Notes: generated by a model from the sequence alone, not told the origin. 64,000 bases of DNA from Chitinophagaceae bacterium (GCA_014379345.1 JACMLY010000105.1:164795-228794); one strand, 5' to 3'; shown: positions 25,498 to 35,129, numbered from the stretch's first letter. Made by a program: numbers and translations.

Positions 25498-28254
25498 ATG
25501 CCAATTGAGCGTGTTCAAACAAGCCTCGTAAAATTACAAAAGTACAACTGTACAACTACGCCATTGGCTGTACAAACTCAACTGAATTTCACAACATCTC
25601 TCGTGAACAGCCTTAATAAGCACTTGTTGACGCTGTTTCTTTCTGCCTGCTTTGTGCAGTTGACTGCACAAGTGAATCCAACACCGGCCTCTGAAAGAAT
25701 CAAGGTAATAGATCAACGAAAACTGGCAGAGCAAAAATCGATGGTCAAGGATATCGCTTTTCAAAGCGTAGGACCATCGATCATGAGTGGAAGGGTAACC
25801 GATGTAGATGTAAATGAAAATGATGCCACTGAGTTTTATGTCGCCTACGCTACCGGTGGTCTGTGGCACACAACAAATAATGGTCAAAGCTTTATTCCTG
25901 TTTTTGATAATGCGGATGTGATTGGCATAGGTGATATCGCCGTGAACTGGAAAACAAGAACGATCTGGGTGGGAACAGGTGAAGTAAACAGCAGTCGTTC
26001 TTCTTACGCGGGCATGGGTGTATATAAAAGCAACGACAATGGAAAGAACTGGGAATGGCTTGGGCTCCCTGCATCGCATCATATCGGCAAAATCCAATTG
26101 CATCCTGCTGATAACAATACTGCCTGGGTGGCCGTACTGGGGCATTTGTATTCTTCCAGCAAAGAAAGAGGCGTATATAAAACTACCGATGGTGGAAAAA
26201 CCTGGAAACAGACTTTGTTCATCACTGAATATACCGGCGTGGCAGACATCGCCATCAACCCACTTGACCCGCTGGAAATATATGCGACTGCCTGGTACCG
26301 TACCAGATCTGCCTGGAATTTTGAAGAAAGCGGCAAAAGCAGCGGGATATACAAAAGCAATGACGGTGGAGAAACCTGGAAATTGATCACGTTGGATAAG
26401 TCCGGATTTCCTGCTGGTGATAACACGGGAAGAATTGGAATTGCGGTGTATCCCAAAAATCCAAAAATTATTTACGCGGTTGTAGATAATCAGCAGCCAA
26501 GACCTGATACAGCCAGAAAAGATACTGCCGTTTATCGGCTCAATGAATTACTGGAATTAAACAAGGAACAATTTTCGAAATTGGATAACCGTAAACTGGA
26601 TACACTACTTAAACGAAACCGGCTAACGCCGAGATACAATGCAAGACTGGTTAAAGAAATGGTAGCATCAAATACGTTCAAGCCAAGTGTTTTTTTTGAT
26701 TTTTTATATGTGAACACCGGCTTTGAAAGCACCCCGGTAGGTTGTGAAGTATACAGAAGCGATGACGCAGGGACGTCATGGAAGAAAACGAACCAGAAAG
26801 AAATTTCTATCTACAACACATACGGTTACTATTTTGGTAAAATTTATGTTTCGCCTTACAATGAAAACAAATTATATATACTTGGATTTTATGCCCAGCT
26901 TTCAAGAGATGGTGGTAAAACGTTCAAGACAATTGATAAGGGAAATGTGCATGCAGACCATCATGCATTATGGATAAATCCAAAACGTGATTCACATCTT
27001 ATCAATGGAAATGATGGTGGGCTAAATATTACGTACGATGATGGCGGATCATGGTTTAAAGCGAACGCACCGGCTGTTGGACAGTTTTATGCGATCACCG
27101 TTGACAATGCCATTCCTTATAATATTTATGGCGGCTTACAAGATAATGGAACATGGATGGGAAGCAGCAAACCTGTCAATAACGACTATATGAGCACCAG
27201 GTCAGAAAGCTATGTTTACGAATTAATAGGCGGTGGTGATGGAATGCAGGTGCAGGTGGATAACCGCGACAATCAAACAATTTATTCGGGTTTCCAGTTT
27301 GGGTTCTATACAAGGCAAAACAGGCAGAAGAAGGAAAGTAAAACGATCAGGCCAAGGCATGAATTGGGAGAAATGCCTTTACGGTTCAACTGGCAGACGC
27401 CAATACTTCTTAGCAGGCATAACCAGGATATACTGTATTTTGGAAGCAATCGGTTTTCCCGATCGCTTAGTAAGGGTGACAGTATGCAGATTTTGAGTGC
27501 TGATTTAACCAATGGCAGAAAAGAGGGCAATGTACCGTACGGAACTATAACAGCAATTGCGGAATCACCCCTGAAATTCGGGCTGCTTTACGCGGGTACA
27601 GATGATGGCAATATTCATCTTTCAATGGATGGTGGTTATTCATGGAAAAATATTTCACAACAGTTATTGAAAAATCATTCGAAGCAGGTATTACCCGCCG
27701 GCTTGTGGGTGAGCAGGATAGTTGCTTCCAGGTATAAAGAAGGAAGGACTTATGTTACCTTAAACGGTTATCGCAATGATCATTTTTTGCCGTATTTATT
27801 TGTGAGTAATGATTACGGCTCCACCTGGAAACAACTTGGCCGTGACCTTCCTTTTGAACCATTGAACGTTGTTTGCGAAGATCCAAAGTCCGATAGCATT
27901 TTGTATGTGGGAACTGACGGAGGCTTATATACAAGCGTGGATGCTGGTAATAGTTTCATGCTATGGAACAGGGGTCTCCCAAAATCTATTCCTGTACATG
28001 ACATTGCTATTCAGGAACGAGAAAATGAGATCGTATTAGGTACCCATGGAAGAAGTCTGTACATCAGCAGTCTTGATAGTGTGCAGCTACTCGTAAAGAA
28101 TCCTGACTACCACCAAAAGAAACAATCCGAGGTCAGTCGATTGGTGGCGATCAGTAGCGGTGATCAGAACAAATTAACAAGGGAAGGGATTGATATTGAC
28201 TGCCCTCCGGTAAAAAAGTCGAAAACAAAAAATAAACTCGTTAAGATCAATTAA
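25498..28254 (+). CDS. Large secreted BNR/Asp-box (sortilin VPS10-like) beta-propeller protein
   Basis: A 918-residue secreted protein built from Asp-box/BNR blades: GVYKSNDNGKNWEWLG, GVYKTTDGGKTWKQT, GIYKSNDGGETWKLI, EVYRSDDAGTSWKKT, LSRDGGKTFKTI and LFVSNDYGSTWKQL. Such proteins are annotated as glycosyl hydrolase-like or sortilin-like in Bacteroidota, but catalytic residues cannot be pointed out. The first 35 residues are unlike a signal peptide. A GTG at 25603 would give MNSLNKHLLTLFLSACFVQLTAQ, a normal signal, and is the more likely start. There is no T9SS sorting domain at the C-terminus, which ends in a basic KKSKTKNK tail. Confidence 0.85.
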   Translation: MPIERVQTSLVKLQKYNCTTTPLAVQTQLNFTTSLVNSLNKHLLTLFLSACFVQLTAQVNPTPASERIKVIDQRKLAEQKSMVKDIAFQSVGPSIMSGRVTDVDVNENDATEFYVAYATGGLWHTTNNGQSFIPVFDNADVIGIGDIAVNWKTRTIWVGTGEVNSSRSSYAGMGVYKSNDNGKNWEWLGLPASHHIGKIQLHPADNNTAWVAVLGHLYSSSKERGVYKTTDGGKTWKQTLFITEYTGVADIAINPLDPLEIYATAWYRTRSAWNFEESGKSSGIYKSNDGGETWKLITLDKSGFPAGDNTGRIGIAVYPKNPKIIYAVVDNQQPRPDTARKDTAVYRLNELLELNKEQFSKLDNRKLDTLLKRNRLTPRYNARLVKEMVASNTFKPSVFFDFLYVNTGFESTPVGCEVYRSDDAGTSWKKTNQKEISIYNTYGYYFGKIYVSPYNENKLYILGFYAQLSRDGGKTFKTIDKGNVHADHHALWINPKRDSHLINGNDGGLNITYDDGGSWFKANAPAVGQFYAITVDNAIPYNIYGGLQDNGTWMGSSKPVNNDYMSTRSESYVYELIGGGDGMQVQVDNRDNQTIYSGFQFGFYTRQNRQKKESKTIRPRHELGEMPLRFNWQTPILLSRHNQDILYFGSNRFSRSLSKGDSMQILSADLTNGRKEGNVPYGTITAIAESPLKFGLLYAGTDDGNIHLSMDGGYSWKNISQQLLKNHSKQVLPAGLWVSRIVASRYKEGRTYVTLNGYRNDHFLPYLFVSNDYGSTWKQLGRDLPFEPLNVVCEDPKSDSILYVGTDGGLYTSVDAGNSFMLWNRGLPKSIPVHDIAIQERENEIVLGTHGRSLYISSLDSVQLLVKNPDYHQKKQSEVSRLVAISSGDQNKLTREGIDIDCPPVKKSKTKNKLVKIN

Positions 28255-28299
28255 GTTTATCCCGGCTAACCAGAATGCTACTCCCCCAGCAAGAATATC

Positions 28300-28313
28300 A
28301 ATCAAATGATTAA
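28300..28313. promoter_or_regulatory. Putative TetR operator upstream of tetR
   Basis: AATCAAATGATTAA contains the near-palindrome ATCAAATGAT. Its reverse complement, TTAATCATTTGATT, matches 13 of 14 bases of the site at 28999-29012 in front of tolC. It lies just upstream of the tetR -33 element. Confidence 0.55.
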
Positions 28314-28317
28314 ATTT

Positions 28318-28350
28318 TTTGTTTAAATCATAAGATTGCCATTATCTTTG
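28318..28350 (+). promoter_or_regulatory. Promoter of the tetR-efflux operon
   Basis: TTTG (28318-28321) and TATCTTTG (28343-28350) with a 21-base spacer match the Bacteroidota -33/-7 consensus. The ATG follows 16 bases later. Confidence 0.7.
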
Positions 28351-28366
28351 CCTCCGAATCACTAAT

Positions 28367-28981
28367 ATGGCAAAGACACAAACCAATCAAGTAGATAGCT
28401 CTACGGAGGAAAAAATAAAGCAGGCCGCCCGAATTGTATTTACCCGAAAAGGATATGCGGCAACCCGCACCAGGGATATTGCTGAAGAAGCAGGGCTTAA
28501 TCTTGCCCTTTTAAACTATTATTTCCGGAGTAAGGAAAAACTTTTTGAACTGATTATGATGGAAAAGGTCCAAAAACTATTTGGAATTCTTGCTCCACTT
28601 GTCAATGATCCCAACACCAGCTTAGAAGAAAAGGTGGACCGGTTAACAAATAATTATTTTGTCATGTTGACACAAAATCCGGACCTGCCTCTATTTGTAC
28701 TGAGTGAAATACGTAGCCATGGCTCCCCTTTCGGTGAAAAGGTTCAGGTAGGAAAGTTGCTCAGAGAATCGCATTTGATGAAACAGGTTACGGAAAGAAG
28801 GCCAGACCTTGATCCCCTCCAGGTCGCTATGACATTATTGGGAATGATTGTGTTTCCTTTTATTGCTAAACCCATTTTATTTAATCAGGAATTAGAACAG
28901 CAGGAGGCATTTGCCATGCTGATTGAAGACAGGAAAAGACTGATCCCACTCTGGTTTCAGGCCTGTATTGGAGTACGCTAA
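28367..28981 (+). CDS. TetR/AcrR family repressor (CecR-like) of the efflux operon
   Basis: A 204-residue regulator. The N-terminal helix-turn-helix is clear (AARIVFTRKGYAATRTRDIAEEAGLNLALLNYYFRSKEKLFELIM, about residues 20-64). The C-terminal half is the ligand domain and has a CecR-type dimer pattern. It is the first gene of a seven-gene efflux operon and is separated from tolC by 49 bases that contain a copy of the operator seen upstream of tetR. This suggests autorepression and a second control point at tolC. The effector ligand is not deducible. Confidence 0.93.
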   Translation: MAKTQTNQVDSSTEEKIKQAARIVFTRKGYAATRTRDIAEEAGLNLALLNYYFRSKEKLFELIMMEKVQKLFGILAPLVNDPNTSLEEKVDRLTNNYFVMLTQNPDLPLFVLSEIRSHGSPFGEKVQVGKLLRESHLMKQVTERRPDLDPLQVAMTLLGMIVFPFIAKPILFNQELEQQEAFAMLIEDRKRLIPLWFQACIGVR

Positions 28982-28998
28982 AATTTTTTGACCATTGA

Positions 28999-29012
28999 TT
29001 AATTATTTGATT
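28999..29012. promoter_or_regulatory. Putative TetR operator upstream of tolC
   Basis: TTAATTATTTGATT matches the inverted site at 28300-28313 in 13 of 14 positions and lies 18 bases before the tolC start codon. Confidence 0.5.
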
Positions 29013-29030
29013 AAAACAAAAGATTAAAAA

Positions 29031-30290
29031 ATGAATAAAGTTATTATCTTCTTTCTATCCCTCTTGTTTTTGCATCCAATAACGTTGAGAGCCCAATGGC
29101 TCACACTTGATCAGGCTTATCAAATGGCTAAAGAAAATTATCCCTTGATCAAACAAAGAGAATTGATCCGTAAATCGGGCCAGTATTCAATGGAGAATAT
29201 AGCAAAGGGTGCCCTCCCACAATTTTCCATAGCCGGACAAGCCACTTATCAATCGGAAGTAACAGAAATACCTATCAAACTGCCAAACCAGGACCTTCCA
29301 CAAATAAGCAAAGATCAATACCGGATTTACGGGGAGTTAGTGCAACCACTGACAGATCTCATTACTGTGAAGCATCAAAAAGAGATACAGGAAGCAACGA
29401 TGCAATATGCAACTGATGATTTAGAGACTGAGCTGTACAAGGTCAGAGACCGTGTTAATGCCCTTTATTTTGCCATTCTGCTGCTCGAAGAGCAACGCAG
29501 GCAAAATGCCTTGACAAAACAGGATATCCAGAATGGCATCAATAAGGTAAATGCTGCTATTCAACATGGAACTGATTTCAGAAGTAGTGCGGACAAACTC
29601 AAGGCCGAATCGCTGAAGATCGATCAAAGAGATATTGAATTAACGGCCAGTCGAACAGCCTATCTGGAGATGCTGGGCCTTTTTATAGGTCAGGCACTTT
29701 CTGAAACAACAGAATTGCAGCCGCCCCAGCCGGTTCCGGTTCTGATTGCTATTGACCGGCCGGAATTGCGAGCTTTTTCAAGTCAGCAAAAAGTATATGA
29801 TGCCCAAGCCCGGTTGCTGCATACCAAAACTCTACCCAGGTTTTCTTTGTTCCTTCAAGGCGGTGCAGGTCGTCCGGCGCTAAATATGTTGAATAATAAT
29901 TTCAGATTTTATTATCTCGGGGGACTTCGCTTAAACTGGACCTTAAACAATTATTACACTCATAAAAGAGAAAAAGATCTGTTGGATCTTAACAGGGAAA
30001 TGATAGCTGTACAAAAAGAAACTTTTCTTTTTAATACAAATCTTCAATTGCATCAGGAAGCGTCAGAAATAAAAAAGATTCAGGAACTTTTGATTACCGA
30101 TCAGAAAATCCTTGCGCTTCGAACCTCTGTTAAAACTGCAGCCAGCGCGCAACTTGAAAATGGAGTTATAACTGTCAATGATTATTTAAGCGAAGTGCTC
30201 AATGAAGAGAATGCGCGCCAACAAGCTATTCTCCATCACCTTCAATTGTTACAGGCTCAGTATATTTTAAAAACCACCTCCGGAAATTGA
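29031..30290 (+). CDS. TolC-family outer-membrane efflux protein
   Basis: A 419-residue outer-membrane factor with a signal peptide (cleavage near LRAQ). It has the two-repeat alpha-barrel pattern of TolC: long helices of repeat one with LDQAYQMAKENYPLIKQ, and of repeat two after PELRAFSSQQKVYDAQARLLHTKTLPRFSLFLQGG, ending with AQLENGVITVNDYLSEVLNEENARQQAILH. It would form the exit duct for the ABC pump encoded downstream. It belongs to the operon tetR-tolC-hlyD-ABC-ABC-permease-permease. Confidence 0.92.
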   Translation: MNKVIIFFLSLLFLHPITLRAQWLTLDQAYQMAKENYPLIKQRELIRKSGQYSMENIAKGALPQFSIAGQATYQSEVTEIPIKLPNQDLPQISKDQYRIYGELVQPLTDLITVKHQKEIQEATMQYATDDLETELYKVRDRVNALYFAILLLEEQRRQNALTKQDIQNGINKVNAAIQHGTDFRSSADKLKAESLKIDQRDIELTASRTAYLEMLGLFIGQALSETTELQPPQPVPVLIAIDRPELRAFSSQQKVYDAQARLLHTKTLPRFSLFLQGGAGRPALNMLNNNFRFYYLGGLRLNWTLNNYYTHKREKDLLDLNREMIAVQKETFLFNTNLQLHQEASEIKKIQELLITDQKILALRTSVKTAASAQLENGVITVNDYLSEVLNEENARQQAILHHLQLLQAQYILKTTSGN

Positions 30291-30308
30291 TTCAAAAAAC
30301 CATTCTAT

Positions 30309-31238
30309 ATGAATACAAAAAAAATGTACGTAACCTTTTTACTCGCACTTGCCGCCTGTTCGGGAGAACCCGTCTACGATGCATCAGGTACTTTTGAAAC
30401 CGATGAAGTAATCATCTCCGCTGAACAGACAGGAAAGATTTTATCATTACCTATCAGGGAGGGAGACAGCCTTGGTGCAGGACAAAAAATCGGTTCCATA
30501 GATGTATCAAACCTGGTACTTCAGAAAGAACAAAAGCAGGCATCCGTAGAAGCACTACGCGAAAAAACAACCGATGTACAACCGCAATTAGAACTTGTGC
30601 GTAAGCAACTGGCTGTACAAAATTCACAAATGGATCAGCTACTGAGAGAAAAAGCACGCACCTCCAATTTATTAAAAGCCGATGCTGCTACACAAAAACA
30701 GCTTGATGATATCAATTCCGTAATCGATCAGTTACAAAAGCAGATGGCTGTAACCCGCCAACAGATCCAATTATACCAATCAAACTTCAGCACACAAAAC
30801 CGCTCGATCCTCAGTGAACAGGTACCGGCCCAAAAAACAGTTGCTATCGTTGAAGACCAGATAAAAAAAGGAATTATTATCAATCCTGTCAGTGGTGTTA
30901 TTCTTACTCAGTACTCATTCGAAGGTGAGTATGCAACCATTGGAAAACCCTTGTATAAAATTGCCGATCTCTCCTGGTTAACCTTACGGGCATACATAAC
31001 TGGTAACCAGTTACCAGCCGTAAAATTGAGCCAGCCGGTAAAAGTGTTGGTTGATGACGGGAAAAAAGGATACAAGGAATATCCAGGCACCATTTGCTGG
31101 ATCAGCAACAAAGCAGAGTTTACACCCAAAACAATTCAAACCAAAGATGAACGGGCCAACCTCGTTTATGCTATTAAGATCCGGGTGAAGAATGATGGTT
31201 ATTTGAAGATCGGAATGTACAGTGAAGTAAAATTATAA
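30309..31238 (+). CDS. HlyD/YbhG-type periplasmic adaptor (lipoprotein)
   Basis: A 309-residue membrane-fusion protein. The N-terminus ends in the lipobox LALAAC, so it is probably anchored as a lipoprotein. The lipoyl/barrel part begins GTFETDEVIISAEQTGKILS, a long coiled coil runs from about residue 75 to 160 (QKEQKQASVEALREK...), and the second barrel half is INPVSGVILTQYSFEGEYATIGKPLYKIADL. It links the inner-membrane permeases to the TolC protein. It is 2 bases upstream of the first ATPase gene. Confidence 0.92.
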   Translation: MNTKKMYVTFLLALAACSGEPVYDASGTFETDEVIISAEQTGKILSLPIREGDSLGAGQKIGSIDVSNLVLQKEQKQASVEALREKTTDVQPQLELVRKQLAVQNSQMDQLLREKARTSNLLKADAATQKQLDDINSVIDQLQKQMAVTRQQIQLYQSNFSTQNRSILSEQVPAQKTVAIVEDQIKKGIIINPVSGVILTQYSFEGEYATIGKPLYKIADLSWLTLRAYITGNQLPAVKLSQPVKVLVDDGKKGYKEYPGTICWISNKAEFTPKTIQTKDERANLVYAIKIRVKNDGYLKIGMYSEVKL

Positions 31239-31240
31239 GC

Positions 31241-32155
31241 ATGCAACCCGTTATTGTAAGTCAGCTCAAAAAAACATACGGCAAAGAAAAATCGGTTGCC
31301 GTAAATAATATCTCATTTTCGGTGAACAGGGGAGAGTTGTTTGGTCTGATAGGCCCTGATGGTGCCGGAAAAACCAGTGTTTTCAGAATGCTTACAACGT
31401 TATTGATTCCGGACGGTGGTTCTGCTACAGTGGAGGGATTTGATATTGTCAAAGATTATTCTGCTATCCGCAATACAGTTGGCTATATGCCTGGGAAATT
31501 TTCGCTCTACCCCGATCTGACAATCCAGGAAAACATACATTTTTTTGCTACTATTTTCAATACTTCCATTGAGGAGAATTATTATTTGATCAAAGACATT
31601 TATGTACAGCTGGAACGCTTCAAAAACAGGAGAGCCGGAAAACTCTCTGGCGGCATGAAGCAAAAGCTGGCACTTTGTTGCGCACTCATTCACAAACCAA
31701 CGGTACTCTTCCTTGATGAACCAACAACGGGTGTCGATCCGGTTTCGCGCAAAGAGTTTTGGGAAATGTTGAGACGATTAAAAGAGAGTAATATAACCAT
31801 TGTGGTTTCAACTCCCTATATGGACGAAGCTTCATTGTGCGACCGGATCGCCCTGATTCAAAACGGCAGCCTGCTCTCCATCGACGCTCCGCAACAAATT
31901 ACAGCAGCATACCCGGACATCCTTTTTGCAATCAGGGCAGGTTCAATGCCACTTCTTTTAAGAAGTCTTGGTAAATATCCCAAAATCAAGTCCGCCTATG
32001 CTTTTGGAGAGTATGCACATGCCAGTTTTAACGATGCCGCAATACAATCCGAAGAAATTCATCACTATCTGAAAGGTGAGGGATTTAACGACATCGCGGT
32101 TAAAAAAACTGAACCAACTATCGAGGACTGTTTTATTCATCTCCTGAAAAATTAA
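31241..32155 (+). CDS. ABC transporter ATPase, first half of a YbhF-like pair (H-loop His replaced)
   Basis: A 304-residue ABC-2 type ATPase. Walker A is GPDGAGKTS, the Q-loop region is MPGKFSLYPDLTIQENI, the signature is canonical (LSGGMKQK) and Walker B is VLFLDEPTTGVDP. The switch histidine is replaced by Pro (STPYMDEA where THYMDEA is usual). In Escherichia coli YbhF the two nucleotide-binding domains are fused in one chain; here they are separate genes, one base apart. The missing H-loop suggests that its own nucleotide is poorly hydrolysed. It works with the next ATPase gene and the two permeases. Confidence 0.92.
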   Translation: MQPVIVSQLKKTYGKEKSVAVNNISFSVNRGELFGLIGPDGAGKTSVFRMLTTLLIPDGGSATVEGFDIVKDYSAIRNTVGYMPGKFSLYPDLTIQENIHFFATIFNTSIEENYYLIKDIYVQLERFKNRRAGKLSGGMKQKLALCCALIHKPTVLFLDEPTTGVDPVSRKEFWEMLRRLKESNITIVVSTPYMDEASLCDRIALIQNGSLLSIDAPQQITAAYPDILFAIRAGSMPLLLRSLGKYPKIKSAYAFGEYAHASFNDAAIQSEEIHHYLKGEGFNDIAVKKTEPTIEDCFIHLLKN

Positions 32156-32156
32156 T

Positions 32157-32897
32157 ATGAAAGAAGTCGTTATTAAAACAGAGGCGCTAACCAAACGATT
32201 TGGTGATTTTGTTGCTGCAAATGCCATCAGCTTTGAAGTATACAAGGGAGAAATATTTGGATTTCTCGGCGCTAACGGCGCCGGTAAAACGACCGCAATG
32301 CGCATGTTATGCGGGCTTTCAATTCCTACATCCGGAAAGGCGAGTATTGCAGGTTTCGATGTTTTTAGACAACCGGAATTGATCAAAAAAAATATCGGCT
32401 ATATGAGCCAGCGATTCTCGCTGTATGAAGATTTGACCGTTGGTGAAAATATTACTTTTTTCGGCGGCATTTATGGACTAAGCGATAAACAACTGCGCCA
32501 GAAAAAAGATGACCTGGTCACAAACCTCGGTTTGCAAAATGAGGTGAATAAACTGGTTGCCTCTCTGCCGCTGGGATGGAAACAAAAATTGGCTTTCTCA
32601 GTTGCCGTGCTGCATGACCCGAAAATTGTTTTTCTGGATGAGCCAACAGGTGGCGTGGATCCATTAACCCGCCGGCAGTTCTGGGATTTAATTTATGAAG
32701 CAGCGGAAAGAGGGGTTACTATTTTTGTGACCACCCATTACATGGATGAAGCAGAATATTGTCACCGGATCTCCATCATGGTCGATGGAAAAATAGAAGC
32801 GCTTGATACACCATCCAATTTGAAAAAAATATATAATACCGGATCCATGAACGATGTGTTCTATCAACTGGCGCGTAAAGCGAAACGCAGCGATTAA
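32157..32897 (+). CDS. ABC transporter ATPase, second half of a YbhF-like pair (degenerate signature)
   Basis: A 246-residue ATPase with Walker A GANGAGKTT, Walker B IVFLDEPTGGVDP and an intact H-loop TTHYMDEAE. The signature motif is degenerate: SLPLGWKQK in place of LSGGMKQK, as in the second half of YbhF. Together with the preceding gene this predicts one competent ATP site (this Walker A/B/H with the LSGGM of the first ATPase) and one degenerate site. Spacing to both neighbours is minimal, consistent with translational coupling. Confidence 0.93.
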   Translation: MKEVVIKTEALTKRFGDFVAANAISFEVYKGEIFGFLGANGAGKTTAMRMLCGLSIPTSGKASIAGFDVFRQPELIKKNIGYMSQRFSLYEDLTVGENITFFGGIYGLSDKQLRQKKDDLVTNLGLQNEVNKLVASLPLGWKQKLAFSVAVLHDPKIVFLDEPTGGVDPLTRRQFWDLIYEAAERGVTIFVTTHYMDEAEYCHRISIMVDGKIEALDTPSNLKKIYNTGSMNDVFYQLARKAKRSD

Positions 32898-32907
32898 AAT
32901 CAGTTAC

Positions 32908-34014
32908 ATGAAGCAATTCCTCACCTTTGTTCAGAAAGAATTTTACCATGTCTTAAGAGACCGGAAGACTTTATTGATCCTATTTGGAATGCCGATGGTC
33001 CAAATCCTGATTTTTGGATTTGCACTTACCAATGAAGTGAAGAACACCAAATTAATGATCGTTGATCACGCTAAAGATCTAGCATCAGCACAACTCACTG
33101 CCCAAATCGAAGCAAGCCGGTATTTTGAAATTGAAAAATCTGTATCAGATCATCGCCAGATTGAGGCTTCTTTTAAAGAAGGGTCCGTGAAAGTAGTGTT
33201 GGTATTCCCATTGCATTTTTATGAAAGCCTGTTGCATGAAAATAAATCGCAGGTACAGATTATTGCGGATGCATCTGATCCAAATACGGCGACCACGCTA
33301 ATAAATTATCTAAATGCCATTATTCAGGATTATGCAACAGAATTAAAAAATCCGCTCTCTATTCCCTATCAAATTATTCCGGAAACAAAAATGCTTTATA
33401 ATCCGCAACTCAAGGGAGCGCACAATTTTGTCCCCGGCGTTATGGCCCTGGTGTTAATGCTTGTGTGTGTAATGATGACTGCTGTGTCAATTGTGCGCGA
33501 AAAGGAAACGGGTACAATGGAGGTGCTGCTGGTTTCTCCTTTCAAACCAATCCTGGTGATCCTTTCCAAAGCCATTCCATATCTTTTGTTGTCACTGGTG
33601 AACGTAATCTCCATTTTACTAGTAAGCGTGTTCGTATTAGACCTGCCGGTCAAAGGAAGTATTTTCCTGCTTTTTGCTGAAAGCACTTTGTTTATCATTA
33701 CTTGTTTAACACTGGGCATTTTCATATCAATTAAAACCAGTTCTCAACAAGTTGCTATGCTGATTTCGCTGATGGGAATGCTACTGCCAACAATTCTCTT
33801 CAGCGGATTCATGTTTCCTATAGAGAACATGCCGATCCCACTTCAAATTATTTCCAATATCATCCCTGCAAAATGGTTTTACATCATTGTAAAAGCAATT
33901 ATGATCAAAGGTTTGAGCTTTGCCGGGATTTGGAAGGAAACGCTCATCCTGCTTGGCATCACCATATTTTTATTGATCGTGAGTTTAAAAAGTTTTAAAA
34001 TCCGTTTAGCATGA
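32908..34014 (+). CDS. ABC-2 type permease (YbhS-like)
   Basis: A 368-residue membrane permease. One N-terminal helix (LLILFGMPMVQILIFGFAL) is followed by a large periplasmic loop (about residues 40-175) and then five C-terminal helices with the ABC-2 motif IVREKETGTMEVLLVSPF. The start MKQFLTFVQKEFYHVLRDRKTL at 32908 is chosen; the frame opens earlier at 32854 but that would overlap the ATPase gene. It overlaps the next permease by ATGA. It forms a heterodimer with the second permease. Confidence 0.92.
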   Translation: MKQFLTFVQKEFYHVLRDRKTLLILFGMPMVQILIFGFALTNEVKNTKLMIVDHAKDLASAQLTAQIEASRYFEIEKSVSDHRQIEASFKEGSVKVVLVFPLHFYESLLHENKSQVQIIADASDPNTATTLINYLNAIIQDYATELKNPLSIPYQIIPETKMLYNPQLKGAHNFVPGVMALVLMLVCVMMTAVSIVREKETGTMEVLLVSPFKPILVILSKAIPYLLLSLVNVISILLVSVFVLDLPVKGSIFLLFAESTLFIITCLTLGIFISIKTSSQQVAMLISLMGMLLPTILFSGFMFPIENMPIPLQIISNIIPAKWFYIIVKAIMIKGLSFAGIWKETLILLGITIFLLIVSLKSFKIRLA

Positions 34015-35129
34015 GGATCATAAAGTTTTTACTACAAAAGGAGTTTAAACAGATATTCCGCAATAAGTCTATCCTGGCGATGGTGATCGTCATGCCGGTG
34101 GTACAACTCCTCATTCTTCCTCTGGCAGCAGACTACGAGGTAAAAAATATCAATCTTGTTGTCGTGGATGCGGATCATTCGCCTTATTCGCAAAGGTTGC
34201 TATCCAAAATTACTGCATCGGGATATTTTAAGCTTACCGGGTTTGAACAGTCTTTTAAAGAAGCTTTCACTTTTATTGAAAATGATAAGGCGGATCTTGT
34301 ATTAGAAATTCCTGCCGGTTTTGAACGGGCGCTTGTACGTGAAGGAAGTCAAAAACTGCATATAACAGTTAATGCTATAAATGGTGTGAAAGCAAATCTG
34401 GGTGGTAATTACCTCGTCAGTATTATCCGTGAATTTAACAACGACATCCGTATCCGGATCATGCCACTCGGTAGATTCAATGCGCAACCGGTGTTGGAAA
34501 CTGTGTCTGCGAATTGGTTCAATCCCTTCCTGAACTATCGCCTGTACATGGTGCCGGGAATTTTGGCCATTCTTGTTACCATGATCGGCGGTTTTTTAAC
34601 AGCTTTGAACATTGTAAAAGAAAAAGAAGTAGGCACCATCGAACAAATAAATGTTACTCCCATCAAAAAGCATCATTTTATTCTCGGCAAGCTCATACCC
34701 TTTTGGATACTGGGGAACGTGGTTTTTTCAATTGGGTTATTGGTTTCCTGGCTTATCTATGGAATCGTACCACTGGGAAATATTTTCCTATTGTTTGGCT
34801 TTGTCGCCATCTATTTGCTGGCGGTGCTTGGTCTTGGACTACTTGTTTCTACTTTTTGTGATACGCAACAGCAGGCAATGTTTATCATGTTCTTCTTTAT
34901 GATGATCTTTATTTTATTGGGTGGCCTCTTTACTTCTGTTGACAGCATGCCTCAATGGGCACAGGTGATCGTAGGTTTTAACCCGGTAAGCTATCTTATT
35001 TCCGTTATGCGCATGATCATCCTCAAAGGAAGTGAGGCCCAAAACATAATAAGGCCGCTCTGCATTACAGCCTGTTTTGCGATTGTACTGAACAGCCTGG
35101 CTGTTCTTAACTACAAAAAAACATCTTGA
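34011..35129 (+). CDS. ABC-2 type permease (YbhR-like)
   Basis: The last structural gene of the efflux operon, 372 residues, paralogous to the preceding permease: the same architecture of one helix, a periplasmic domain and five helices, with IVKEKEVGTIEQINVTPI as the ABC-2 motif. It starts inside the stop of the first permease (ATGA overlap). In E. coli the YbhS/YbhR pair with YbhG and YbhF exports cationic drugs and affects Na+/H+ exchange; the substrate here is not known. Confidence 0.92.
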   Translation: MRIIKFLLQKEFKQIFRNKSILAMVIVMPVVQLLILPLAADYEVKNINLVVVDADHSPYSQRLLSKITASGYFKLTGFEQSFKEAFTFIENDKADLVLEIPAGFERALVREGSQKLHITVNAINGVKANLGGNYLVSIIREFNNDIRIRIMPLGRFNAQPVLETVSANWFNPFLNYRLYMVPGILAILVTMIGGFLTALNIVKEKEVGTIEQINVTPIKKHHFILGKLIPFWILGNVVFSIGLLVSWLIYGIVPLGNIFLLFGFVAIYLLAVLGLGLLVSTFCDTQQQAMFIMFFFMMIFILLGGLFTSVDSMPQWAQVIVGFNPVSYLISVMRMIILKGSEAQNIIRPLCITACFAIVLNSLAVLNYKKTS

